24,656 nt of DNA, taken from DATFYM01 sp035315065 (GTDB taxonomy: Bacteria > Acidobacteriota > Terriglobia > UBA7540). The notes beneath the pieces were generated by a model, which was not told where the DNA came from, did no database searches, and saw nothing but the letters and a program-made list of their open reading frames with translations. Both the position numbers and the translations under genes were made by a program. The DNA lies in the NCBI GenBank assembly GCA_035315065.1, contig DATFYM010000072.1, forward strand, positions 1 to 24,656. Direction: 5' to 3'. Each line of letters opens with the position of its first letter. Position 1 is the stretch's first letter. This document shows, one piece after another, positions 7,691-13,900 of the stretch.

Positions 7691-8413
7691 ATGAAGGTCA
7701 GGGTACTGTTTTTCGGAATCGCTCACGACCTGACTGGCTTCAGCCAGGAGGACGTGGAGATCTCCGAAGGCGAACGTCTGGAGGACCTGCGGCGTCGCTA
7801 CGAGGGGCGTTTTCCGCGGCTTAGAGCGATGGGAGGCGCGGTTCTCACCGCCCTGAACCAGGAGGTGGCGGAGTCGGCCGCAGTGTTGCACGAGGGGGAC
7901 GAGGTGGCCTTCCTTCCGCCCGTCAGCGGTGGTTCCGACGACGAGAGGGGAAACGGAAACCAGCGCGCCGCGGCCGATTTCTTCCAGATCGTTCGCAGGG
8001 CGATACCCACCGCTGTGCTGGCGGGCGAGTTGAAGGCGCCGCCGGATGGCGCAGTCGTGGTGTTCGAAGGAATCGTGCGCGACAACCTGCGCGGCCGCAA
8101 GACCCGCTACCTCGAGTACGAAGCTTACGAGCCGATGGCCATCCGCAAGATGGAGGAAATCGGGCAGGAAGCGCGGCAAGAGTTTGCCATCGATCACGTC
8201 GGCATGGTCCATCGACTCGGGCGGCTCGAGATCGGTGAGACCAGCGTGGCCATTATCGTGACGGCGGCCCATCGGCGCGCTGCCTTTGAAGCGTGCCACT
8301 ATGCCATCGATCGGCTCAAGCAGATCGTGCCGATTTGGAAGAAGGAGTTCTTCGAGGACGGAGAGATCTGGGCAGAGGGCGAGAATCAGAAAGAGTCGAA
8401 AGTCGAAAGTTGA
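7691..8413 (+). CDS. MoaD-MoaE fusion, molybdopterin synthase
   Basis: Both subunits of molybdopterin synthase are in one 240-residue protein. The enzyme converts precursor Z (cPMP) to molybdopterin. Residues 1-81 are MoaD-like, a beta-grasp sulfur carrier: MKVRVLFFGIA, GDEVAFLPPVSGG. The thiocarboxylate Gly-Gly is at 80-81. Residues about 92-233 are MoaE: VVFEGIVRDNLRGR, YLEYEAYEPMA, HRLGRLEIGE, HRRAAFEACHYAIDRLK and PIWKKE. Two lysines, K210 and K217, have the spacing of the E. coli active-site pair. In separate proteins the Gly-Gly must be the free C-terminus, so cleavage after it is expected, as reported for mycobacterial MoaX. The frame opens at ATG 7616 inside a repeat; ATG 7691 starts the MoaD fold but lacks a clear ribosome site. 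The last residues (KESKVES) and stop come from a heptad array. Confidence 0.92.
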   Translation: MKVRVLFFGIAHDLTGFSQEDVEISEGERLEDLRRRYEGRFPRLRAMGGAVLTALNQEVAESAAVLHEGDEVAFLPPVSGGSDDERGNGNQRAAADFFQIVRRAIPTAVLAGELKAPPDGAVVVFEGIVRDNLRGRKTRYLEYEAYEPMAIRKMEEIGQEARQEFAIDHVGMVHRLGRLEIGETSVAIIVTAAHRRAAFEACHYAIDRLKQIVPIWKKEFFEDGEIWAEGENQKESKVES

Positions 8414-8514
8414 AAGTCGAGAGCGAAACAAGCCAAGAATCGCGGGGTCTTTGTTCTGACTTTTGACTTTTGACTTTTGACTTTCAACTTTCGACTTCTT
8501 TCTGATTTCTACTT
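8388..8514. repeat. Heptanucleotide inverted repeat, AAAGTCG/TTTGACT family
   Basis: Left units of GAAAGTC/GAAAGTT type (about 8388-8424) face right units of TTTGACT and TTTCGAC type (about 8460-8500). An 18-base core at 8401-8418 is perfectly complementary to 8479-8496. The left arm forms the final codons and TGA stop of the MoaD-MoaE gene. The right arm runs to within a few bases of the next start codon at 8525. Confidence 0.9.
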
Positions 8515-8524
8515 TCTGATTTGT

Positions 8525-9343
8525 ATGGACAACTATTTGAGCACCGCGATCGACATCGCCAAGGAGTCCGGCGCCTTGCTGGCGCAGCTCTTCCAGCGCC
8601 CCCACCAGATCAGCTACAAGAGTAAGTTCAATCTGGTCACGGAAGCGGACCAGCGCTCTGAGGCGTTGATCATTGAGCGGCTACGCACCCATTTCCCCAA
8701 GCACGCGGTAGTAGCGGAAGAAGGCGGGGGCCAGAAAACGGCGTCCGACTATTGCTGGTACGTCGATCCGCTGGACGGCACCACCAATTTTGCTCACGGC
8801 TTCCCCGTTTTTTGCGTGAGTCTGGGGCTCGCCTACCGCGACGAGTTGGTAGCGGGCGTTGTTTACGACCCGCTGCGGGAGGAGCTCTTTACTGCCGAGC
8901 GCAACGCCGGAGCTTACCTCAACAACCAGCGGATACACGTTTCGAAGAACGCCAGCCTCGACGTGAGCCTGCTGGCCACGGGATTTCCCGTCTTTGCCAC
9001 CTCCGACCACCGGCTGAACATCCAGCTTTATTATCGGTTCACTCAGATTTGCCACGGCATTCGACGCGCCGGCTCGGCGGCGCTCGACCTCTGCTCGGTG
9101 GCTGCGGGCCGCTTCGAGGGCTTCTGGGAACTGAAGTTGAACCCTTGGGACAAGGCGGCGGGCGCGCTCCTGGTGACGGAGGCCGGCGGCCTCGTGAGCG
9201 ATCTTTCGGGCGGAGAGTTCAGCCTGAAGAAAGACGAGATTTTCGCCTCCAACGGCCTCGTGCACGACGCGATGTGCCGGATCTTCACGGAAGTCATGGG
9301 GAACGAAGGGCAGCAGGGACCGCTTGCGGCTAACGCGCTGTGA
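8525..9343 (+). CDS. Inositol monophosphatase family protein (SuhB-like)
   Basis: This is an Mg-dependent phosphatase of the IMPase/FIG superfamily, 272 residues. It probably hydrolyses inositol 1-phosphate or a related sugar phosphate in the cytosol. Metal-binding motifs are complete: NLVTEADQRSE, VVAEEGGG (E65-E66), DPLDGTTNF (D81-F89), and WDKAAGALLVTEAGG near residue 217. The frame opens at 8477, but those codons are heptad repeat, and ATG 8525 begins the family N-terminus. No Shine-Dalgarno sequence is visible before it, because the upstream bases are TTTCTGA-type repeat. It may be translated from the MoaD-MoaE message (about 110 bases apart). Paralogue specificity (SuhB, CysQ or HisN) cannot be settled here. 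Confidence 0.92.
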   Translation: MDNYLSTAIDIAKESGALLAQLFQRPHQISYKSKFNLVTEADQRSEALIIERLRTHFPKHAVVAEEGGGQKTASDYCWYVDPLDGTTNFAHGFPVFCVSLGLAYRDELVAGVVYDPLREELFTAERNAGAYLNNQRIHVSKNASLDVSLLATGFPVFATSDHRLNIQLYYRFTQICHGIRRAGSAALDLCSVAAGRFEGFWELKLNPWDKAAGALLVTEAGGLVSDLSGGEFSLKKDEIFASNGLVHDAMCRIFTEVMGNEGQQGPLAANAL

Positions 9344-9364
9344 CGTCTAACTCATGACAAGGCA

Positions 9365-9502
9365 AAGAATTGACGATTGCAGATTGACGATTGACGATTG
9401 AAAGAGAAGAAGCGGCAAGCCGCACAAGTTTTCAATAGACCCGAACTATTGCCAATGCGTCTCTTTCAATCGTCAATCGTCAATCTGCAATCGTCAATTC
9501 TT
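9365..9502 (+). repeat. Palindromic element, copy 2 (perfect 43-bp arms)
   Basis: The arms at 9365-9407 and 9460-9502 are perfect 43-base inverted repeats. Each is built of heptads TTGACGA-TTGCAGA-TTGACGA-TTGACGA plus a GAAAGAGA inner end. The 52-base loop carries its own small hairpins: GCGGC-AA-GCCGC at 9412-9423 and CAATAG-N7-CTATTG near 9433-9451. This is the cleaner copy of the element at 6065-6205, in the opposite orientation. It lies 22 bases after the inositol monophosphatase stop and about 45 bases before the metallophosphoesterase start. Confidence 0.92.
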
Positions 9503-9547
9503 CTCTTCGTCGCGTACCAGGGAAGACAGGAACGGAACGGAGCACTG

Positions 9548-10402
9548 TTGGCGAGACCATCCAGCCCCAGGCGATTGCTCAGGCGTCGCGGCTTGACGAC
9601 CCTCCGGTTGAGCCATCCCGAGCCGATGGCGCCACCGCCGTGGTTCTCGCCGGACCCCGTCACCACCGTCACCGATATCTGGCTGAAGCGCCTGGCGCCC
9701 GCCCACGACGGGTTGCGAATCGTTCATCTGACCGATATCCATCACAGCCTCTTTACCCCGCTGGAGGACGTGGAGCGCGCCGTCCAGCTCGCGAATCGCC
9801 TGGCGCCGGACGTAGTGGCCTTGACCGGCGACTACGTGACCCTCTCGCCCGACTACATCAAGCCGGTGGCGCGCGCGCTGGGCAAACTGCGGTCGAGATT
9901 GGGGGTCTTCGCCGTCCTCGGCAACCACGACTTCCAGGTGGACCCGGATGAGATCACGCGCGCGCTCCGCCTCCATCACATCGTCGTGCTTCGCAACACG
10001 CATCACGCTCTGCGCTCGGCTTCCGGAACGCTCTGGATGGTGGGTGTGGACGATCTCTGGTGGCACGCCGACGATCTGCCCGCTGCCCTGCGGTCCATCC
10101 CGGCGCGCGACCCCAAAATCGTCCTCTTCCACAACCCCCTCGGCATCCATGAGGCGGCCGCGCATGGCGTCGACCTGGTACTCTCCGGCCACACCCACGG
10201 CGGGCAGGTGCGGCTGCCCGGATTCGGCAAGCTGTACGGCCGAAAGAAACTGGGCCGGGGCTTCATCGAAGGTTGGAATCGGCTGGACGGCACCCAGATC
10301 TATGTGAACCGCGGCATCGGCAAAGTGCTGGTGCCGGTGCGCGTCGCCTGCCCGCCGGAGATCGCGTGTCTTCGGTTGCGACGAGTAGGAAATAGGGAAT
10401 AG
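9548..10402 (+). CDS. Metallophosphoesterase, YaeI-like (calcineurin-like fold)
   Basis: This is a dinuclear-metal phosphoesterase of about 284 residues. Motifs are HLTDIHHS (D64, H66), LTGDYV (D96), VLGNHDF (N127, H128), a later metal-binding His in IVLFHNP, and LVLSGHTHGGQVRLPGFG. This order and the 'SGHTHGGQ-RLP' block match the YaeI/YkuE group, several of which are membrane-associated lipid or cell-envelope phosphoesterases. The start is uncertain. The frame opens at 9398 inside the palindromic repeat. TTG 9548 has GGAG at 9539-9542 and gives an N-terminus with SPRRLLRR, like a twin-arginine signal but without a clear hydrophobic stretch. ATG 9626 is a shorter alternative. The C-terminal V-G-N-R-E and TAG are encoded by GGAATAG heptads, just like the chlorite dismutase-family gene. 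Confidence 0.88.
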   Translation: MARPSSPRRLLRRRGLTTLRLSHPEPMAPPPWFSPDPVTTVTDIWLKRLAPAHDGLRIVHLTDIHHSLFTPLEDVERAVQLANRLAPDVVALTGDYVTLSPDYIKPVARALGKLRSRLGVFAVLGNHDFQVDPDEITRALRLHHIVVLRNTHHALRSASGTLWMVGVDDLWWHADDLPAALRSIPARDPKIVLFHNPLGIHEAAAHGVDLVLSGHTHGGQVRLPGFGKLYGRKKLGRGFIEGWNRLDGTQIYVNRGIGKVLVPVRVACPPEIACLRLRRVGNRE

Positions 10403-10418
10403 GGAACTGGGAATAGGG
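10383..10418 (+). repeat. Heptanucleotide array, purine arm at end of metallophosphoesterase gene
   Basis: Units of TAGGAAA, TAGGGAA, TAGGGAA, CTGGGAA and TAGGGGT overlap the gene's stop codon. Four or more G3 tracts separated by 4 bases lie on the sense strand, which fits a G-quadruplex pattern. It is the inverted partner of the TGTTCCC array at 10821-10897. Confidence 0.85.
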
Positions 10419-10426
10419 GTACGGGA

Positions 10427-10793
10427 TTGGCCAAAGTAGAATCGCACCGGGACCTGATCGTGTGGCAGAAAGCAATGGACCTGACCGTTGAAGTCTACAA
10501 CCTGACGAAGAAGTTCCCATCCTCGGAGACATATCGCTTGGTGTCACAGGTTACGCGCGCAGCCGCTTCAGTTCCAGCGAACATAGCGGAAGGCAACGCA
10601 AGGGGCACACGGCGGTGACTACGCGAGCTTCCTGGCCGTCGCGAAGGGCTCACTCATGGAAACGGAGACCTTCCTGATGCTGGCCATGCGCTTGGGCTAC
10701 TTATCCCCGACACAAGTTGACTCCGCACTTACTCTGGTCACCGAAGTGAGCAAGATGTTGACTTCGATGCGAAGCCGGTTGCTCGCCGAGTAG
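10427..10793 (+). pseudogene. Four-helix-bundle (S23 / 23S rRNA intervening-sequence) protein, frameshifted
   Basis: The family is found inside 23S rRNA intervening sequences and also as stand-alone chromosomal genes. Its molecular role is unsettled. The N-terminal half, from TTG 10427 (VESHRDLIVWQKAMDL, then ASVPANIAEGNARGT), stops at a TGA at 10616-10618. The C-terminal half (GDYASFLAVAKGSLMETET to EVSKMLTSMRSRLLAE, ending TAG 10791-10793) continues in another frame from about 10612. One extra base near 10605-10613 accounts for the break. Joined, they give about 121 residues, the usual family length. No slippery site is visible, so this is a pseudogene or a sequencing error. The gene sits exactly between inverted heptad arrays (10383-10418 and 10821-10897). 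Confidence 0.85.
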
Positions 10794-10820
10794 AGAATAG
10801 GAAACAGTGAGGTTGTCTTC

Positions 10821-10897
10821 TGTTCCCTGTTCCCTGTTCCCTGTTCCCTGTTCCCTGTTCCCTGTTCCCTGTTCCCTGTTCCCTCTTCCCTGTTCCC
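10821..10897 (-). repeat. Eleven-unit TGTTCCC array (GGGAACA on the minus strand)
   Basis: There are 11 contiguous 7-base units: nine TGTTCCC, one TCTTCCC, one TGTTCCC. This is the most homogeneous array in the window. On the minus strand it reads GGGAACA, giving 11 G3 tracts spaced by 4 bases. Its last base (10897) is also the final G of the aldehyde dehydrogenase TAG stop codon, so in the transcript the array begins at the stop codon. Confidence 0.95.
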
Positions 10898-12399
10898 TAA
10901 TAAAGCTTCCCTTCCCGTTTCCGTCCCGTGTAATCCACGTAGACCACCTTCAGCTCCGAGTAGAAGTCGATGGCCGTCGATCCCACCTCACGCTCACCAA
11001 AACCCGTGGCTTTGATGCCGCCGAACGGCACGTGGGCTTCGCCGCCCACCGTGGGTGAGTTTACGTGGACCATGCCGACCTCCAGCCGGTCGGCCGCCTG
11101 GAATACACGGTTGGCATCGCGCGTAAACACCGAGGCCGTCAGCCCATATCGAACGTTGTTAGCGGCGTCGATGGCTTCCTCAAAATCCTTGACGCGAGTC
11201 ACCGAAAGCACGGGGCCGAAGATTTCCTCCTGCGCCAGGCGGGCGGTGACGGGGACATGATCGAAGATCGTGGGCGCGATGAAATAACCGTGGTCGTAGG
11301 AACCGCCGTGCAGGCGTTCGCCCCCGAAGGAGAGCCTCGCCTCGCTCTTGCCGATCTCAAGATACTCTTCCACTTTCTCGCATTGGCTCGCGTCCACCGA
11401 CGGCCCCACGAAAGTGTCAGGCTCCGCGCCGTCGCCCACCTTCAGTTTGCGGGCGCGTTCCACCAGCAGCCCCACCAGCGCGTCGGCCACGCTTTCCACC
11501 ACCACCAGACGGCTGGTCGCCGTGCAGCGCTGGCCCGTCGAGCCGAAGGCGCCGGAAATGATGTTGTCGGCCGCGAGTTCCAGATCGGCATCCTCCAGGA
11601 CCACCACCGGATTCTTGCCTCCCATTTCGAGCTGGACCTTCTTAAGCTGACGCGCCGCCTTGGCATTGATGCCCTGACCCACCTCGTTCGACCCGGTAAA
11701 GCTGATGGCGCGCACGGCGGGATGCTCCACCAGTTCGTCGCCTACTTCCGCGCCGGAGCCTTGCACGAGGTTCAGGACCCCCGCCGGCACGCCCGCCGCG
11801 GCGAAAATCTCGACCACGCGGCGCGAGACGAAAGGAGTCAGCCCGGCCGGCTTCCACACCACGGTGTTGCCACAGACGAGCGCCGGCGCGATCTTCCACA
11901 CCGGCACCGCCACCGGGAAGTTCCAGGGCGTAATGAGGCCTACCACGCCCAGCGGTTGCCGGATGGTATAGGCGAAGTTCTTGGGAAGTTCCGAAGGCAG
12001 GGTCTCGCCGCCCAGACGTCGCGCCTCGCCGGAAATGTACTCGACAATATTGATGGTGCGCGTCAGCTCTCCCAGCGATTCGGCAACGGTCTTGCCTTCC
12101 TCGCGGGTCAGCAGGCGGGCGACCTCGTCTTTGCGTTCTTCCAGCAGCCGGGCCGCCTGCAGCAGGATCTTGCCGCGCTTGGGCGCCGGTGTGTCGCGCC
12201 AGCCGGGATAGGCGCGCTCGGCCGCGGCGATTGCTTCCCGCATCTCCTCCCTCGTGCTCACGGGAGTGTAGCCGATGAGATCACGGAGATTGGCAGGATT
12301 GCGCCGCTCCACTTTCCGTGCCGACCGCGATTCCACCCACTTCCCGCCCACGTAGTTCGGGCAGATCGTTGCTTCGCTTACCGGGGTTGCCGTAGCCAT
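10897..12399 (-). CDS. NAD(P)-dependent aldehyde dehydrogenase
   Basis: This is a 500-residue enzyme of the ALDH superfamily that oxidises an aldehyde to the acid. The catalytic apparatus is complete: N160 in TPWNFPVAVP, K183 in VWKPA (cofactor binding), FTGSNEVG for the dinucleotide loop, E258 in LEMGGKNP, catalytic C292 in GSTGQRCTATSR, and EEIFGPVL. The overall wording (NLVQGSGAEVGDELVEHPA, FGSTGQRCTATSRLVVV) resembles alpha-ketoglutarate-semialdehyde/2,5-dioxovalerate dehydrogenases. That substrate is a guess from resemblance. ATG 12399 is preceded by GAGGAGGG 5 bases upstream, so the longer frame to 12474 is not needed. It is convergent with the metallophosphoesterase gene, and the GGGAACA array starts at its stop. 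Confidence 0.93.
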   Translation of the reverse strand: MATATPVSEATICPNYVGGKWVESRSARKVERRNPANLRDLIGYTPVSTREEMREAIAAAERAYPGWRDTPAPKRGKILLQAARLLEERKDEVARLLTREEGKTVAESLGELTRTINIVEYISGEARRLGGETLPSELPKNFAYTIRQPLGVVGLITPWNFPVAVPVWKIAPALVCGNTVVWKPAGLTPFVSRRVVEIFAAAGVPAGVLNLVQGSGAEVGDELVEHPAVRAISFTGSNEVGQGINAKAARQLKKVQLEMGGKNPVVVLEDADLELAADNIISGAFGSTGQRCTATSRLVVVESVADALVGLLVERARKLKVGDGAEPDTFVGPSVDASQCEKVEEYLEIGKSEARLSFGGERLHGGSYDHGYFIAPTIFDHVPVTARLAQEEIFGPVLSVTRVKDFEEAIDAANNVRYGLTASVFTRDANRVFQAADRLEVGMVHVNSPTVGGEAHVPFGGIKATGFGEREVGSTAIDFYSELKVVYVDYTGRKREGKLY

Positions 12400-12507
12400 A
12401 GTGGCCCTCCTCGCGACGATGATCATCAAAGAGACATCATGACGCAGTGCTGCCTTAGACCGCAACCAAAACACAGGCTTAGGTTGGTTAGAAGCCTTCC
12501 GTGCTGG

Positions 12508-12534
12508 TTGACATTCAACGCAGGGCGTTATAGG
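12508..12534 (+). promoter_or_regulatory. Candidate higBA promoter with operator-like palindrome
   Basis: TTGACA at 12508-12513 and TATAGG at 12529-12534 are separated by a short 15-base spacer. The spacer contains AACGC-AGG-GCGTT (12517-12529), a perfect 5+5 palindrome. HigA-type antitoxins repress their own operon through such sites, so this is a plausible operator. The ribosome site GGAGAGG immediately precedes the GTG at 12543. Confidence 0.4.
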
Positions 12535-12542
12535 CTGGAGAG

Positions 12543-12821
12543 GTGATCAAGTCCTTCCGGTGCAACGAGACTGAGCGGCTCTTTCATCGCCAGCCCAGCC
12601 GGAAGTTCCGCGCTATCGAGCGCCAGGCCCTTCGGAAGCTCGATATGCTCGACGCGGCCAACGATCTGCGAATCCTCGCGGCGGTGCCCGGTAACCGCCT
12701 GGAACGCCTCCGCGGAGACCGCGAGGGGCAACACAGCATTCGGATTAACGATCAGTGGCGGATTTGTTTTGCCTGGCGCGAGGGCGACGCTTACGACGTT
12801 GAAATCACGGACTACCACTAG
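12543..12821 (+). CDS. higB: HigB-type (RelE superfamily) toxin
   Basis: This is a 92-residue toxin of the HigB/RelE family, ribosome-dependent mRNA endonucleases that halt translation. The pattern is typical: MIKSFRCNETERLF at the start, AIERQALRKLDMLDAANDLRIL in the middle, LERLRGDREGQHSIRINDQWRICF, and the C-terminal EGDAYDVEITDYH. It starts at GTG 12543 with GGAG just upstream. The toxin comes first and the HigA antitoxin 9 bases later, the order peculiar to higBA modules. The stop TAG overlaps the AGGAGG ribosome site of higA, implying coupled translation. Confidence 0.93.
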   Translation: MIKSFRCNETERLFHRQPSRKFRAIERQALRKLDMLDAANDLRILAAVPGNRLERLRGDREGQHSIRINDQWRICFAWREGDAYDVEITDYH

Positions 12822-12830
12822 GAGGCGAGG

Positions 12831-13133
12831 ATGGCCAGGAAATTGAAGCCCGTACACCCGGGAGAGATTCTCCGCGAGGAGTTCATGAAGCCCCTTGGCC
12901 TCAGCATGAACAAGCTGGCGTTGGACCTGCGCGTACCGGTGACGCGGATCGCCGAAATTGTCCACGAGCGCCGCGCCATTACCACGGATACCGCCCTGCG
13001 TCTGGGACGATATTTCAAAACTACGCCGGTCTTCTGGATGAACCTTCAGGTGCGCTATGACCTTGAGGTGGCGGAAGACGAACAGGCGGAAAAGATTGCT
13101 CGGGACGTGCAGCCCTTGGAAGCTTCGGTCTAA
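12831..13133 (+). CDS. higA: HigA-type antitoxin (XRE helix-turn-helix)
   Basis: This 100-residue antitoxin binds and inhibits HigB and normally represses the operon. It opens with KLKPVHPGEILREEFMKPLG, the hallmark of HigA/VapI-type antitoxins, followed by the helix-turn-helix LSMNKLALDLRVPVTRIAEIVHE (about residues 23-45), and by TTPVFWMNLQVRYDLE. AGGAGG at 12820-12825 fixes the start at ATG 12831. The protein is full length and looks intact, as does its toxin. A CCCTGTCC tract and the first 65-bp dispersed repeat follow. Confidence 0.94.
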   Translation: MARKLKPVHPGEILREEFMKPLGLSMNKLALDLRVPVTRIAEIVHERRAITTDTALRLGRYFKTTPVFWMNLQVRYDLEVAEDEQAEKIARDVQPLEASV

Positions 13134-13167
13134 CCAGCCCCGGCGCTGGTTGACCCTGCATCGGGTT

Positions 13168-13272
13168 CACGTGCCCTGTCCCTGTCCGCTCTACCCTGTC
13201 CCCTTTGCGACATGCTTCGAGGAAGACCCGATCAAGTGCCCACGGTCGCAAAATCGTTGACCGTGGCTACCG
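13168..13272 (+). repeat. 65-bp dispersed repeat, copy A, with upstream CCCTGTCC tract
   Basis: A CCCTGTCC-rich tract (about 13168-13206) leads into a 65-base unit at 13208-13272 that begins CGACATG and ends GGCTACCG. It aligns without gaps to copies at 15025-15089 and 17044-17109, all on the same strand. The block around CCCACGGTCG is the best conserved. In this copy CCACGGTC-N11-GACCGTGG forms a perfect 8-pair stem. Confidence 0.8.
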
Positions 13273-13348
13273 CCTCGACCACTGCACCGAGCAGTGCCAC
13301 CTCTCTCAATCTCGGCGGCTGTTGCTTTGTTAGTGGTATCCCCCTGCG

Positions 13349-13900
13349 CTACGGAGTTGTGCTTCCCCGGCGCCGTTTGGCCCTGTATAGGGTTCGGTAG
13401 CCAGGTAATAGAGATCCCACTCCGGCGCCGATGCCACCAGAAACTGCAATAGACGCCGATGTTACCGTCGTACAATTCTGAGAGCCAGGGCACTCCCCCG
13501 AACCCAACCAGTGAGCAAATGCTGCTCCCGCTCCCGCTCCGAGGGCAGCGCCGATCAGAGTGTTTCGCGATCTGTTGTGCCCCTGCAAGGTGACCCGAAG
13601 CACATCCGGACGCCCAACAGTGAACTCGTTCTTTCGAATGCGCAGCGAAATCGCTTCATCGGAAAATCTGACAAACGTCCCCGTTAGGGACTTCAGGGTC
13701 ATGTCCACGACTTCGATCTTTTGCCCCGCCTGCAATTGCTTCAAGTTTTCCCAGTTATCGCCTCCCTCCCGCGCGTCCCCCAGCCCTGGGGCGACCGCCA
13801 GGAACAACGCAGCCAGGACTAGCCTTCGCAAAGCATGGTTCTGGCAAAGTGACCGGAGAGGCTTAGTTTCAAGTTCCGTTCGTCGAAGGTCGCGTTTCAT
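13349..13900 (-). CDS. Secreted hypothetical protein with glycine-rich membrane-like segment
   Basis: I recognise this type of protein only as a recurrent acidobacterial hypothetical. The 183 residues start at ATG 13900, which has GGGAGG 5 bases upstream. A long basic N-region leads into a hydrophobic signal (about 29-42, RLVLAALFLAVAPGLGDA), probably cleaved after GDA. The next part (NLKQLQAGQKIEVVDMTLKSL, then GTFVRFSDEAISLRI and RPDVLRVTLQ) alternates like a small beta barrel. A Gly/Ala-rich stretch (TLIGAALGAGAGAAFAHWLG and IAVSGGIGAGVGSLLPGYRTLY) looks like glycine-zipper segments. It may associate with the envelope. It lies between toxin-antitoxin modules but shows no sign of being either partner. 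Confidence 0.7.
   Translation of the reverse strand: MKRDLRRTELETKPLRSLCQNHALRRLVLAALFLAVAPGLGDAREGGDNWENLKQLQAGQKIEVVDMTLKSLTGTFVRFSDEAISLRIRKNEFTVGRPDVLRVTLQGHNRSRNTLIGAALGAGAGAAFAHWLGSGECPGSQNCTTVTSASIAVSGGIGAGVGSLLPGYRTLYRAKRRRGSTTP

Noticed and set aside
9398..9547. N-terminal extensions of three genes read through palindromic or heptad repeats (also 6005-6193 minus, 8477-8524)
   Set aside because: These codons translate dispersed repeat sequence and give the same peptide in unrelated genes. Family N-termini begin downstream.
10427..10793. Avd component of a diversity-generating retroelement
   Set aside because: There is no reverse transcriptase, template repeat or variable C-type lectin target nearby; the protein reads as an ordinary S23/IVP-family member.
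11065..12546. 493-codon plus-strand frame opposite the aldehyde dehydrogenase
   Set aside because: The minus-strand gene has every catalytic residue and a strong ribosome site; the opposite frame has an Arg/His-rich composition with no motif.
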